In this document: one piece after another, positions 1 through 10,600 of the stretch | Layout of the letters: each line of letters starts with the position of its first letter | Position numbering within the stretch: position 1 is the first letter of the stretch | Assembly: GCA_009840545.1 (NCBI GenBank) | Contig: VXNM01000010.1 | Coordinates: forward strand, 778,627-842,626 | Length of the DNA stretch: 64,000 nucleotides | Source: Gammaproteobacteria bacterium | GTDB lineage: Bacteria; Pseudomonadota; Gammaproteobacteria; Pseudomonadales; Azotimanducaceae | Direction of reading: 5' to 3' | Translations under genes and position numbers: made by a program | Notes under the pieces: model-generated | Told to the model about the DNA's origin: nothing | Databases searched by the model: none | Seen by the model: the letters and a program-made list of their open reading frames with translations, nothing else

Positions 1-3000
1 CGTTCGAGAGAGGCTCCTCTCCGCGCCGATATACCGATGACAGTGTGACGATTTCCGTGCACGTGGTGTACGGTCAAAACGAAGGTCCCAACATTCGATC
101 AGTGGCGCAAGTCACGGGCAGCTCGACCTATGTAACGTCAGGCGGCCACGAAATCGATGAAGGCGCTGATATCAGGCTGACCTTCACGGCGGACGACGCG
201 CAACCTACAGGAGACGCTCTGTGCTGGAGGGTTGGATTCGGTAGCTGTGCTCCCTGTACGGGAAGTCCCGATGAGGATCGAACCCGCACTTCCACCGGTG
301 CCACAATCCATCGGCGAAGTTCCAATCGCGTATCGTCATCCGGCGTGTCGCACGAGTACGATCTGATCATCGCGGGTACGGTAAGAGCACCCGCCTGGCA
401 AGGTGGCGGAACGACGACCATAACAGACTACGAGCGCTACAACGGCGTATACACCGTACGTCTTTGCGCAGCCGACTTGGCGGGCGAGACTCACCGCATT
501 ACGTTTGACGTCAAGCTCGAAGATGTCGAGGAAGCACCAGAGCTCGACGACATTGATGCACTCTACATGGTGGTCGGAGACGACCCGACAGAAGTTGATC
601 TATCGGACTACGCCTCGGATGGCGACGGTGATGCCGACATTGCCTCTTACGATGCCAACTGCATCGTCAGTTGCAGAGGCGCCGTGACAATTTCAGAAGA
701 CGACGGCACACTGACAATCACTCCGAGAACAACGGAAATTGGTGAAGCCGAAGACAACGATTCTCTCGAAGTTGAGATCGAAGCCTCAGTTACGGACTCC
801 ACGGGCATGACGGCCTACACGACGATAGACGTGACGGTCAAGGACCGCAACACGTCACCGATGTTCGATGGTGGGCTGGCTGCAGTTTCGTTTTCCATGC
901 CTGAAAATAGCAGTGGATACAGACTTGGTCAGCCGCTCTCGATATCGGATGCTGACGACGAAGGCAATACCTTGAGCGTAAGCACTAGCTCAAGGATGTT
1001 TAGTGCAAGCAGAGTTGTAACGAGCCCCTCGGATGCTGAACCAGAAGATGTCACCTATGGTGTTCAAATTCGATCCGGTTCGGGACCTTTCGACTTTGAA
1101 GACGAAGACGGCATTAACTCCTATGACATCTCTGTAACTGTCATGGACAGATACGGCGGACGAGACACTATTGATGTACGAGTAGACTTGACAGACGTCA
1201 ACGAAAAACCCGTAATCGTAGAAGACTCCGGCGACATCGAAGATCAAAAGATCTTGGTGGGCGTTACTCGATGCGTAGTCGACGCGAGCGAACACTTCGA
1301 GGATCCTGATCACAGAGATCAACAGGCAGGTCTGTACATCGAAGCAAGCACCACGCGTCCATCCGACGCACGGGTAGAAGTGGTTGACAACAACATGATC
1401 TGCGTTACCGGTCTCAATGTGGGATCAGGAGCAGGTCGTGTGAAAGTAACGGCTTCGGACCGCGAAGACGAACAGGTTAGCAAGACTTTCCGACTCACTG
1501 TGGAAGCCAATCAGCCGCCTATGGTCATTACGACCGAAGTAGATGGCGAAGAAGTTGGCATACCCGATATGATGGCTGATGAAGGAGGCCGAACGGCTGA
1601 CATCGACCTGAATATGTACTTCGATGATGGCGACATGCTGTACATGGAAGATCTGACGTTTGAATTCAGTGTCGCAGATCCGAGTATCGCTACCGGAGCA
1701 CTTGTTGGAGACGACATGCTGCGTATATACGGCGATGCGAAAGGAACTACCGAGGTCACCGTAACGGCGACTGACGAGGACGATCAATCCATATCTGATA
1801 CGTTCGAGGTTGAGGTCACGAGAAATGATCCACCTGTCGCGAATCATGATGCGATTGACGATGTGTACACTCGTATCGGACTTGAAGAAGATCCAATCGA
1901 TGCACGTGATGCGTTCACCGACGAAGGCGATGAACTGACCTATTCGGTGGAAACTGATGATCCCGATGTCGCTACGACAGCGATCAAGTTCGATGAAGAA
2001 GGTGGAGCTTGGATTGTTCTGCATTCACACTCTCCAGGAACTACGAAGTGCACGTTGACCGCCACTGACACGGCTAAGAACACGGCTGAAGTCGAGTTCA
2101 CAATCGAAGTTGGTGCGCGCAATGACGCTCCGACCGTTGCCAATGCAATCGACGATGTAACACTCGAAGAAGGCGATCGTCACGACATAGATCTTGAAGA
2201 TGTATTCGAAGACGAAGGCAGCCTTGACATCGAAGTCGAAAATGAAGACGAAAGTGTCGCGGATGTCGTACATCGACGAAGTGCCAACGAGATTCGAATC
2301 TACGCGAACATGGCTGGAACTACTACAGTTACAGTTACCGCGACCGACAATGTTGGTCAGACCGCAACGGACGAGTTTGAAGTTACAGTTGAAGCTGTAC
2401 CAGAAGCAGTCGGTGCGATCGCAAACCAGACTCTGCAGATTGGAGGCGAAGATCTTGACCTAAACGTGAGCGAGTACTTCTCGTACACAGACGGTGTTCA
2501 GCTTCTGTCCTACACGGTTACGACCGATGGATCCAATGCAGCAACGATCACGAATATCGGATCGCTGTTGACGATGGCTCCATTTACGCGTGGATCGACT
2601 GAAGTCACAGTTACTGCGACTGATCCGAGAGGACGCACCGCAGCACAAACGTTTACGACGTTTGTAAGCGACAGCGAAATCAGACAAGTTGCACAGAACG
2701 CGTTGGCCGGATACGCACGAGCATATCTGTCGGGCGTTTCTTCAGCAATTGGATCGAGATTGGAATCCAATCGTTCTGACGAAGGATTTTCGGTGGGTCG
2801 ATTTGGACAATTCGCTCCAATCGATGATGTCTACTATTCAGCAGGAACGGAATTCAGCGCCAATAATGGTGCAGTAGGATTTGGTCAGGTAGCTGGCCAG
2901 TCCACGCAAACATCTAACGGTGTTGGAATGGACATGTCGAATTTCAACCTCAAGTCTGTTGTTAATGTAAGCCACAAATTCTCGAAGATGTTGAACGGAA

Positions 3001-4166
3001 AAGGCGGCATTGGATCCTGGTCTCTCTGGAGTACCAGGGATGCTCGCTCGTTCTCTGGCGAGGGATACGAAGGAACTACATCCACGACCTTCATGGGTCT
3101 TGATCTGCTTGCGAACAAGCACTGGATGGTTGGTGTAACGGCATCCCGCAACAAGGGCATGAGCGAATACAGTTGGGGAACCGCGACTCAGTCGATGGAT
3201 ACCGAACTGTTATCCGTACTGCCGTACTTCAGCTTCGAGCCAAATTCCAAGACTTCACTTTGGGGAGTTGTGGGATACGGTATTGGAGACATTACGTCGA
3301 CTGTCGTGAATGCAGATTCGCAGTCCAGCGATATGTCCATGAACTTGGGCATGTTGGGTGGACGCCATGAGCTCGCAAGACTCGGTATCCTTGATCTCGC
3401 GGTTCGAGGCGACGCGGCATTCGCAAATCTCGCGACAGCTGATGGTTCAGGTGCTGTAGATGATCTGTCTGCCAACGTGAATCGCATACGAGCCGGGTTG
3501 GAAAGCACGTTGTCAATGGATCTTTCCCATGGACGATCAATTCAGCCATTTGCGCAAGTTTCCTTCCGCAATGACGGTGGCGACGGCTTGACGGGTTCAG
3601 GAGTTGAGGTTGGTGGAGGCGTTCGCGTTCAAACGAATGCATTCACGATTGAAGCTCGTGGGCACAAGACTGCTTCGCACTCGGCTGAAGACTTCAGCGA
3701 AAGTGGCTTCAGCATTCAGGCCGAAGTTGCATCATCCGCCGATGGTTCTGGATTCGCATTGCAGATGGCTCCACGCTGGATCCAATCTACAGGTGTACAA
3801 CCCTTAACGGGTGGCATCTGGTCCGATGATCCGACGCGTGATGCGAACAGACTGCAGCAAATGCAGCGCTACGGCAACAATGTCGATAGCAATGGAATTC
3901 CGCTTCTCAATAGCCGAGAAGGCATGTCCTTCGATACCGCATTGAAGTATGGCTTCCGAATCAACAACGATCGTTACCTGGTAACGCCATTTGTTGAGGC
4001 GCAGTCGTACGGTGCCGGAACGACCACCTCGTTGATTGGATTTGAGTTCAAGCAATTGGTGAAAGCTTCCCGCTCGGTGGACATGAGATTCGTAGTAGCT
4101 CCGCAAGATGACGGTAACTACGGATCCAACAGTCAGATTGGAGTTAACGCTAGGATTCTGTTCTAA
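1..4166 (+). CDS. Giant cadherin/Ig-repeat autotransporter-like surface protein (5' end outside window)
   Basis: The frame is open to the left edge. The codons before the first GTG (45) read ERGSSPRRYTDD, which matches ERGSTP... in the paralogue at 4689, so this is the last 1387 residues of a longer protein. Visible parts in order: an EGADIRLTFTADDAQP segment with a Cys-rich CAPCTGSP motif, several cadherin-like and Ig-like repeats rich in Asp (TVTATD, DPDGD-type motifs), a boundary VSDSEIR followed by a helical stretch (NALAGYARAYLSGVSSAIG), and from nt ~3010 a barrel of about 380 residues ending in Leu-Phe, the usual outer-membrane end signal. Likely a type V secreted, Ca2+-dependent adhesin. 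That role is inferred from architecture. It is tandem with, and closely similar to, the next gene, which suggests duplication. Confidence 0.85.
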   Translation, partial: FERGSSPRRYTDDSVTISVHVVYGQNEGPNIRSVAQVTGSSTYVTSGGHEIDEGADIRLTFTADDAQPTGDALCWRVGFGSCAPCTGSPDEDRTRTSTGATIHRRSSNRVSSSGVSHEYDLIIAGTVRAPAWQGGGTTTITDYERYNGVYTVRLCAADLAGETHRITFDVKLEDVEEAPELDDIDALYMVVGDDPTEVDLSDYASDGDGDADIASYDANCIVSCRGAVTISEDDGTLTITPRTTEIGEAEDNDSLEVEIEASVTDSTGMTAYTTIDVTVKDRNTSPMFDGGLAAVSFSMPENSSGYRLGQPLSISDADDEGNTLSVSTSSRMFSASRVVTSPSDAEPEDVTYGVQIRSGSGPFDFEDEDGINSYDISVTVMDRYGGRDTIDVRVDLTDVNEKPVIVEDSGDIEDQKILVGVTRCVVDASEHFEDPDHRDQQAGLYIEASTTRPSDARVEVVDNNMICVTGLNVGSGAGRVKVTASDREDEQVSKTFRLTVEANQPPMVITTEVDGEEVGIPDMMADEGGRTADIDLNMYFDDGDMLYMEDLTFEFSVADPSIATGALVGDDMLRIYGDAKGTTEVTVTATDEDDQSISDTFEVEVTRNDPPVANHDAIDDVYTRIGLEEDPIDARDAFTDEGDELTYSVETDDPDVATTAIKFDEEGGAWIVLHSHSPGTTKCTLTATDTAKNTAEVEFTIEVGARNDAPTVANAIDDVTLEEGDRHDIDLEDVFEDEGSLDIEVENEDESVADVVHRRSANEIRIYANMAGTTTVTVTATDNVGQTATDEFEVTVEAVPEAVGAIANQTLQIGGEDLDLNVSEYFSYTDGVQLLSYTVTTDGSNAATITNIGSLLTMAPFTRGSTEVTVTATDPRGRTAAQTFTTFVSDSEIRQVAQNALAGYARAYLSGVSSAIGSRLESNRSDEGFSVGRFGQFAPIDDVYYSAGTEFSANNGAVGFGQVAGQSTQTSNGVGMDMSNFNLKSVVNVSHKFSKMLNGKGGIGSWSLWSTRDARSFSGEGYEGTTSTTFMGLDLLANKHWMVGVTASRNKGMSEYSWGTATQSMDTELLSVLPYFSFEPNSKTSLWGVVGYGIGDITSTVVNADSQSSDMSMNLGMLGGRHELARLGILDLAVRGDAAFANLATADGSGAVDDLSANVNRIRAGLESTLSMDLSHGRSIQPFAQVSFRNDGGDGLTGSGVEVGGGVRVQTNAFTIEARGHKTASHSAEDFSESGFSIQAEVASSADGSGFALQMAPRWIQSTGVQPLTGGIWSDDPTRDANRLQQMQRYGNNVDSNGIPLLNSREGMSFDTALKYGFRINNDRYLVTPFVEAQSYGAGTTTSLIGFEFKQLVKASRSVDMRFVVAPQDDGNYGSNSQIGVNARILF

Positions 4167-4183
4167 GCGACTCCAACTAATTT

Positions 4184-4217
4184 GATCGCCGGTCGTTCGT
4201 CAGAATGACCGGCGATC
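4184..4217 (+). terminator. Hairpin after the first surface-protein gene
   Basis: Perfect 11-bp inverted repeat, GATCGCCGGTC (4184-4194) and GACCGGCGATC (4207-4217), with a 12-nt loop, 18 bases after the stop codon. There is no U-tract, so it may end transcription inefficiently or protect the mRNA 3' end. Confidence 0.55.
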
Positions 4218-4227
4218 CTTGACAGGG

Positions 4228-4320
4228 ACTGGTGGATTTCCACTGTGAGATCCACCGGTTCATTTTGAATTTAGGGGGCGATGCCCGTGAGAATCGTCGA
4301 GTAGATCACGAAAGGGCATC
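4228..4320. repeat. Two further inverted repeats in the gap between the tandem surface-protein genes
   Basis: GGTGGAT (4231-4237) pairs with ATCCACC (4250-4256), extendable to 10 bp with one wobble pair. GATGCCCGTGA (4280-4290) can pair with TCAC (near 4306) plus GGGCATC (4314-4320) around a GAAA bulge. Both lie upstream of the promoter at 4381, so on the plus strand they belong to the tail of the preceding transcript. Function unknown. Confidence 0.4.
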
Positions 4321-4380
4321 ACCACACCGCACACGAATTGAAATTTACTGAAACTTTAGTGAGATCGTATCGTCCATTAA

Positions 4381-4410
4381 CTGACATGTTGAGCATAGTC
4401 AGACTATACT
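4381..4410 (+). promoter_or_regulatory. Predicted sigma-70-type promoter of the 4689 surface-protein gene
   Basis: CTGACA (4381-4386, 5 of 6 matches to TTGACA), 18-bp spacer, TATACT (4405-4410, 5 of 6 matches to TATAAT). The predicted transcript start near 4417 falls a few bases before the structured leader. Prediction by eye only. Confidence 0.55.
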
Positions 4411-4420
4411 CGAAGCAGCT

Positions 4421-4490
4421 CCGTAGCCACCGGTGCTGTGAGGGGATAAAGCCTGCTTCACTTTACGTGAAGACGGCAATTTTGGTGGCT
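4421..4490 (+). promoter_or_regulatory. Structured 5' leader RNA (possible cis-regulatory element)
   Basis: GTAGCCACC (4421-4429) pairs perfectly with GGTGGCTAC (4482-4490), enclosing about 52 nt. Inside is a second stem, GCC-TG-CTTCAC / GTGAAG-AC-GGC, with a UUUAC loop and a 2x2 internal loop. It is flanked by a purine-rich single strand (GAGGGGATAAA) on one side and AATTTT on the other. It starts a few bases after the predicted transcription start and about 200 nt before the start codon. I compared it from memory with c-di-GMP, SAM, TPP, cobalamin, glycine, preQ1, guanidine and fluoride aptamers and saw no match. It could be a new riboswitch-like element, a thermosensor or only a stabilising stem. 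Confidence 0.45.
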
Positions 4491-4519
4491 ACAGATTGAG
4501 GAAAAGCGAAATGGGCCAG

Positions 4520-4543
4520 AAAGCCAACCTAAATTTTGGCTTT
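4520..4543 (+). promoter_or_regulatory. Second leader hairpin upstream of the 4689 gene
   Basis: AAAGCCAA (4520-4527) pairs perfectly with TTGGCTTT (4536-4543) over an 8-nt loop. Flanking GGGCCA/TGCC extends it imperfectly. It lies between the structured element at 4421-4490 and the ribosome binding site AGGAGGA at 4674-4680. Confidence 0.35.
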
Positions 4544-4688
4544 GTGCCGTTTCACCGAGTGTTTCACTCGCCTTGCTCGAGTCGATTCAAGACCAATCGA
4601 TTTGAGAAACTTGTCGGATTGCGACGGAATTGCACGCAATTGCGCCGATTCGTCGTTGAATTTGGCATTTAGCAGGAGGAAATCCCAA

Positions 4689-7600
4689 ATGGAGAAACAG
4701 AGAGAAGTTGCAGGTTCGAGCGAATTCCTGCGACTGGCAATGAAGGCGGTAGGCGGTGCGTCCGTCTTGGCGTTGGGGCTATTCGCGGCTCCGGCCTGGG
4801 CGACGTGTGCGTTTACGGCGCCGACGGAAAGAACGTCAACAGGAGTTAACGGTTGGGACGACGCCGAGGCGGATTCTGGCAGCCTTGTCTACATACAGGG
4901 TGATACCACGGGTACAACCTTGCCTGCAATCGCGGACGCGGATGCGTGCGATGGTGAGGGTGCGGTGCAATTGACCCTCTGGAAGGACGGCGTGCAAGTA
5001 GAGGCTGGTGCAACCGATACCTCTCTAATGCTTTTGGAACTGATGGATGGTGACGCGACCACTAACAGTGAGGTCACTGTCGCTACGACAGGTACCGGCG
5101 AAAGCTCAATATCCACGACTGGTGCTACCCTCACATATACAGTAGCCTCGACCGATCCGAGCTTTCACAATGCTGCTCCGGTGGCTTTGCAGCTTCGAGC
5201 CGAGAAGGCGTTCAGTGGCGGCGACGTTGCGACGTTCGACTTTACCGTGACGATTCGGCCGACAGCACTCGGCACACCGCCAGCTGACGTAGAACTCTAT
5301 TCGGAGACGGCGACAAGCATTTACGTAGAGTTCACAGGCGATGGGAACGACGCCAACGCTTCATTAGATCCGGCGACAGAAGACACCACGGCAACAGGCT
5401 ACGAGATTAAGTACACATACACGCCTTCCGGCACCATGGCAATGCCCGTGACCCGCACGATGACCGTAATGGACACTGCGACAGGAACTGATGCTGCGGG
5501 TACGGCTGGAGTCAATCCTCGTCAATCAGCGACGCTGACAGGACTGGCGGCAGGAGCCGAGTACACAATTTCCGTGATGGGCGTGCGTGGGACAGGCTAC
5601 GCGCGAAGCGAGAGCGCAGCGACGACTACTGACGAAGATACAACCACCCCGTTGACAATCTCGACGAGGATGCCCTACTACAACCCGCGTCAGGAGCCGG
5701 ACAACGAGATGGCCATGCCCTACAAGATTTCAGTGGGCGAGACGGTAGACCTAGATGTCAAGAACCTTATTTATCTGGGGTTGGCGGGTGCGGCCGCGGA
5801 TCCAGCCATGTCGGATCAACCAATTGCTGATCCAGGCAATCCTGCACTTGATGACACCGAAGGACGCGGGGAGGCGGGTTCAACACCCACCTTCAACTTC
5901 GCGGTGGCGGCAGGAAATAGCACCACCCTTCGCGTGGAGTACCTAAACGACGGTGACGGCAACAACGCCGATGATTTGTTGCGACTTAGTGGTCTGATGG
6001 ACACCGATGGCGGACAAAGAACTGTGACGATCACAGCTACGTCCATGGATGGAATGACGACTCTGAGAGGCGACATGCGAGTGCAAGTGCTCGAAAACTT
6101 CGCACCGGTGTTCGCAATTTCCGAGGCGACGGTAGACTGGAATGTGAGCACCGAAGGAAACGACCCGTTGGCGTTCGAGATCGACGTGATGGCCAACTTC
6201 GTAGACGATCAGATTTCAGACGCTAACACCGGAGATTGCACGGACGAAAACGCAAGCAACGACGCTAATTGCGACCACACACTGGAATTCAGCATGACGG
6301 GAGACACTCGCTGGTTCGAAATAGACGAGGACACGGGCGTGATCAGCGTGAAGGGACCGTCAGCGGGATCGACTCAGACTACCGAGGAGTATCTCGAAGC
6401 GGTGAAGGAAGGAGACCAGTATGAGCTCACCGTCAAGGCCACCGATCAGTCTGATGCAAGTGACACGATGACGATTTTTGTGGACGCAGTAGGCGAGGAA
6501 AACGACGCACCAAAGAGACGTGCACGACAAAGCGATGTTTTCTTGCAGCCACTGACGGAAGCGAACGGTGGTGGCTACCGGATGGCGCGAAATCTGAGAA
6601 GCCAATTCTCTGATGAAGAAATGGACGATCTGTGCTTCGAGATTCGAGGTAGCAGTTTGACAGATTCCGATGGCAACACCTTGGCGGACGCTTCATTGGG
6701 CGGCGCATCAAGCTGCCAAAACGACTCGCTGACAATTACGATGCGACTTCCTTCGACGGATCCAGAAGACGAAAACTTCCCCTTGCTAGGGAAATACGGG
6801 AAGGAGACAGTTTCCGTTGAGGTTGGCGCGTACGAACGAGGCTCGACTCCGCGCGTTTCCACCGCAGGAGTTGTCACGGTCAGTGTACACCTGGTTTACG
6901 GTGCAAATGAAGGACCGGATATTCGATCTGTGGCTCAAGTCACGGGTCAAGACCTCCATGTGGTATCAGGCGGATACGAAATTGACGAGGGTGCAGACAT
7001 TAGGCTAACCTTCACTGCAGACGACGCACAACCCGGAGATGACGAGCTATGCTGGAGTCCAGAGGGCCGATGCGCTCCCTGTACGGGCAATCCAGCCGAG
7101 AGCAGAACCACAGATTCGCAGGGCAACACCATTCATCGACGCACCTCGAATCGTGTGCTAAACGGAGTCTCGCACGAATACGATGTGATTATCGCGGGCA
7201 CGATGCGCAGCCGGTGGGATCCCACAAATATAACACAGGTAACGGACTTCGAGCGCCACAACGGCGTATATACAGTACGCCTTTGCACTACCGACCTGGC
7301 AGGTGAATCGCATCGCATCAGTTTTGATGTCATGCTCAAAGATGTTGAAGAAATGCCTGAGCTCGACGACATCGATCCTCTGTATATGGTTGTTGGCGAC
7401 TTCTCAAGTGATGTTGATTTGTCAGATTACGCATCGGACGGCGATGGTAAATCCGATATCGTCTCCTACGACGCAAACTGCATCATCAGTTGCCAAGGGG
7501 CCTTGACCTTTGAGGTTCAAGACGGAGTTGTAAGGATTACTCCATCGAGCACGCAGTTGGGAGACCCTGATGTCGATGACGTGGTCGAAGTAGAAATCGA

Positions 7601-10600
7601 AGCTTCAGCAACAGACTCGACCGGCCAGACGGCGTATCAAACGTTTATCGTGACCGTCAAAGACCGCAACACCATGCCGCAATTTGATGGCGGCTTGGCA
7701 TCTGTTGCCTATACGGTGAAGGAGAATAGCGGGGTAGGAACTGCCGTTGGTGAACCGTTGGCAGTTTCCGATGTCGATGACGGGGACAGACTGAGCGTCA
7801 AGGTCTTCGGTTCCGATAATTTCTCTGCAGGAATTGTGAGAACCAGTCCTACGGATGCGGAACCGGAAGATGTCACCTATGGTGTGCAGATTCGGGTCGC
7901 CAAAGCCGGAATGGATTTCGAGTCAGATCGAAATCAGTTCGACATCACAGTCCAAATTGAGGACAACTATGGCGGACGAGACTCGATTGACGCGCATGTC
8001 TCTCTGACCGACATCAACGAATCTCCTGAGTTGGAGGGCGACGACATTGAGGACATGATGATCCTTGATGGATTGACTCGATGTGTAGTGGATGCAAGCG
8101 AACACTTCTCCGATCCGGACAATCGAGATCAGCAAGCGGGATTGCTCATTGATGCATCATCGACGCGACCCGCCGATGTTGGTGTCAGCATTGTGGACAA
8201 CAACATGGTTTGTATCACGGGCAAAAACGTAGGAACTGGTCCTGCGCGAATCAAGGTAACTGCCACCGACCGGGAAGACTTGCAAGTCAGTAAGTCGTTC
8301 CGCGTAAGTGTCGAGCCCAACATGCCTCCGATGCTTGTAGGCGACGGCATCCCCGACGCAGAGACTCAGGAAGGTGGAAACACGGGTGATATGGACCTGA
8401 GCATGTACTTCGACGACGGCGACATGCTGTACGACGAGGTCTTGACTTATTCCTTCACCATGGATGATCCAGGCGACATCGCAACTGGCGCGTTGGTTGG
8501 CGACCAAACCATGCTTCGTATCTATGGAGACAACAAAGGTCTTGTGGATGTAACTGTTACTGCCACAGACGAAAAAGGCCAGTCCGTATCCAGCATGTTC
8601 GAGGTGCAGGTAATTCGCAATTACGCTCCCTCAGTGGATATGGAAGCAATTGCCATGCAGGAACAGTACATTGGCAAGGAATACGATCCGATAGACGCGA
8701 CGCAAGTGTTTATGGACGAAGGCGATACGCTGGACTATTCGATAACGACTTCCAACCCGGATATTGCGACGGCGGCGATCAAGTACGACGAAATGGGTGG
8801 ACCCTGGATCGTCGTTCACTTGCATTCGCCTGGAACGGTAGACGTAACGATGACGGCGACCGATTCTGCTCAGCAGTCGGCAAGCATCACGTTTACGTTG
8901 ATCGTACATCCTCGCAACGATCCGCCAATGCTCGCAATGGCGATCGGCGACATGGAACTTATCGAGCTTCGAAGTTTGAACATTGATCTTGCACCGGTTT
9001 TCACCGACGACTATGACATGATTGACATCGTGGTCGTGAACGAAGACGAGACTATCGCGGATGTCGTGCATCGAACGACCACGAACATGATTCGGGTCTA
9101 CGGCAACGAACCAGGAGAGACAACAGTTGTTGTCACGGCAACGGACGACATTGGTCAATCCGTTGCGGATACCTTTGTCGTTACGGTCGTGGAGAACCAT
9201 CCGCCGGTCGTAGCCAACAAGGTTGAAAAGACGTACTTATTCGTCTATCGATCAATCGAGGTTGATCTTTCGGAAACCTTTAGCGACGCGAACGAAGATC
9301 CGTTGGTCTTGACCGCGGAATCGGCCAACGAAGATGTGGCCACTGTAAGTCTTGACGGTACGACTCTGACAATCAACGGCATTATGGTGGGACAAACTTC
9401 AGTTCTGCTCACTGCGACTGATCCAGGCGAACTCACGGTTCAGCACGTATTCGACGTTGAGGTCGAAAGCGACAGTCCGTTTGTAGTTGAAGGGAATGAG
9501 ATTCCTGACCAAATGCTTACGGTTGTCGATCCGGTAACGGTTTCGTTTGCTGACACATTTGGCGATCCCGAAGACGACGAACTGACCTATATGGCCATGT
9601 CCGCCGACGAAGGTGTAGCCACGGTAATGATTGAAGGCACAGACCTGACAATCACCGGTGTGATGGTGGGAGAGACTACCGTTACGTTATACGCGTCCGA
9701 TCCTTATGACAACATGGCGTCAGTCACTTTTGGCGTTGAGGTTGTCAATGCGATGGCTATGGTGGTCATGGACATTCCAGATCAAACCATGACAGTGGTT
9801 GAGCCGGTCACGATTTCCATTGCAGATACCTTCTCGGATCCCGATGGCGACGAACTGACCTACATGGCGATGTCTTCGAACGAAGATGCCGCTACGGTCA
9901 TGCTTGACGGAACGGATCTTACGATCACGGCAGTCAAGGTTGGAATGGCGACGGTAACCGTTACCGCAACCGACCCAGGTGGCCTATCTGCAGAAACCTC
10001 ATTTGATGTGACTGTTGAGAACGCTGCTCCGATGCTGGTCACCGAGATTCCGAATCAGACCATGACAGTGGTAGAGCCACTCATGATTCCGATTGAGGGC
10101 AATTTCATGGATCCGGACGGTGACGCTCTGACCTACATGGCGATGTCTTCCAATGAAGCTGCCGCTACGGTTAGCGTCGAATCGGATGGCACACAAGATC
10201 ATCCCGGTACCTATCTCATGATCACAGCGGTCAAGGTCGGCATGACCACGATAACGCTTACTGCGATGGACCCTGATGGTCTCTACGCAATGGACTCGTT
10301 CGATGTTGAAGTCGAGAATGCGGCTCCGATGTTGGTCAACGAGATTGCAGATGTGACCATGACAGTGGTTGACCCGGTCATGATTTCCATTGCGGACACA
10401 TTTATGGATCCGGATGGCGACGAACTGACCTACATGGCGATGTCTTCCAACGAAGCTGCCGCTACGGTTAGCGTCGAAATGGGTGACACACAAGATCATC
10501 CTGGTGCCTATCTCATGATCACAGCGGTCAAGGTCGGCATGACCACGATTACGGTCACGGCGATGGACCCAGGCGGTCTCTATGCTATGGACTCTTTCGA

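Noticed and set aside
1425-2024. Long minus-strand open frames inside the surface-protein genes (for example 1425-2024, 9999-10499, 10580-11197)
   Set aside because: They are antisense shadows created by Asp-rich, repetitive codon usage and have low-complexity translations.
45-4166. GTG at 45 as the true start of the first surface protein
   Set aside because: The frame stays open to the left edge and the upstream residues match the paralogue, so this is an internal codon of a truncated gene.
4421-4490. Assignment of the leader fold to a known riboswitch class
   Set aside because: Conserved cores of the classes I know (c-di-GMP, SAM, TPP, cobalamin, glycine, preQ1, guanidine, fluoride) are not present. 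Left as unknown.
4536-4688. N-terminal extension of the 4689 surface protein
   Set aside because: A strong AGGAGGA and a signal peptide place the start at 4689, and the extension overlaps a leader hairpin.
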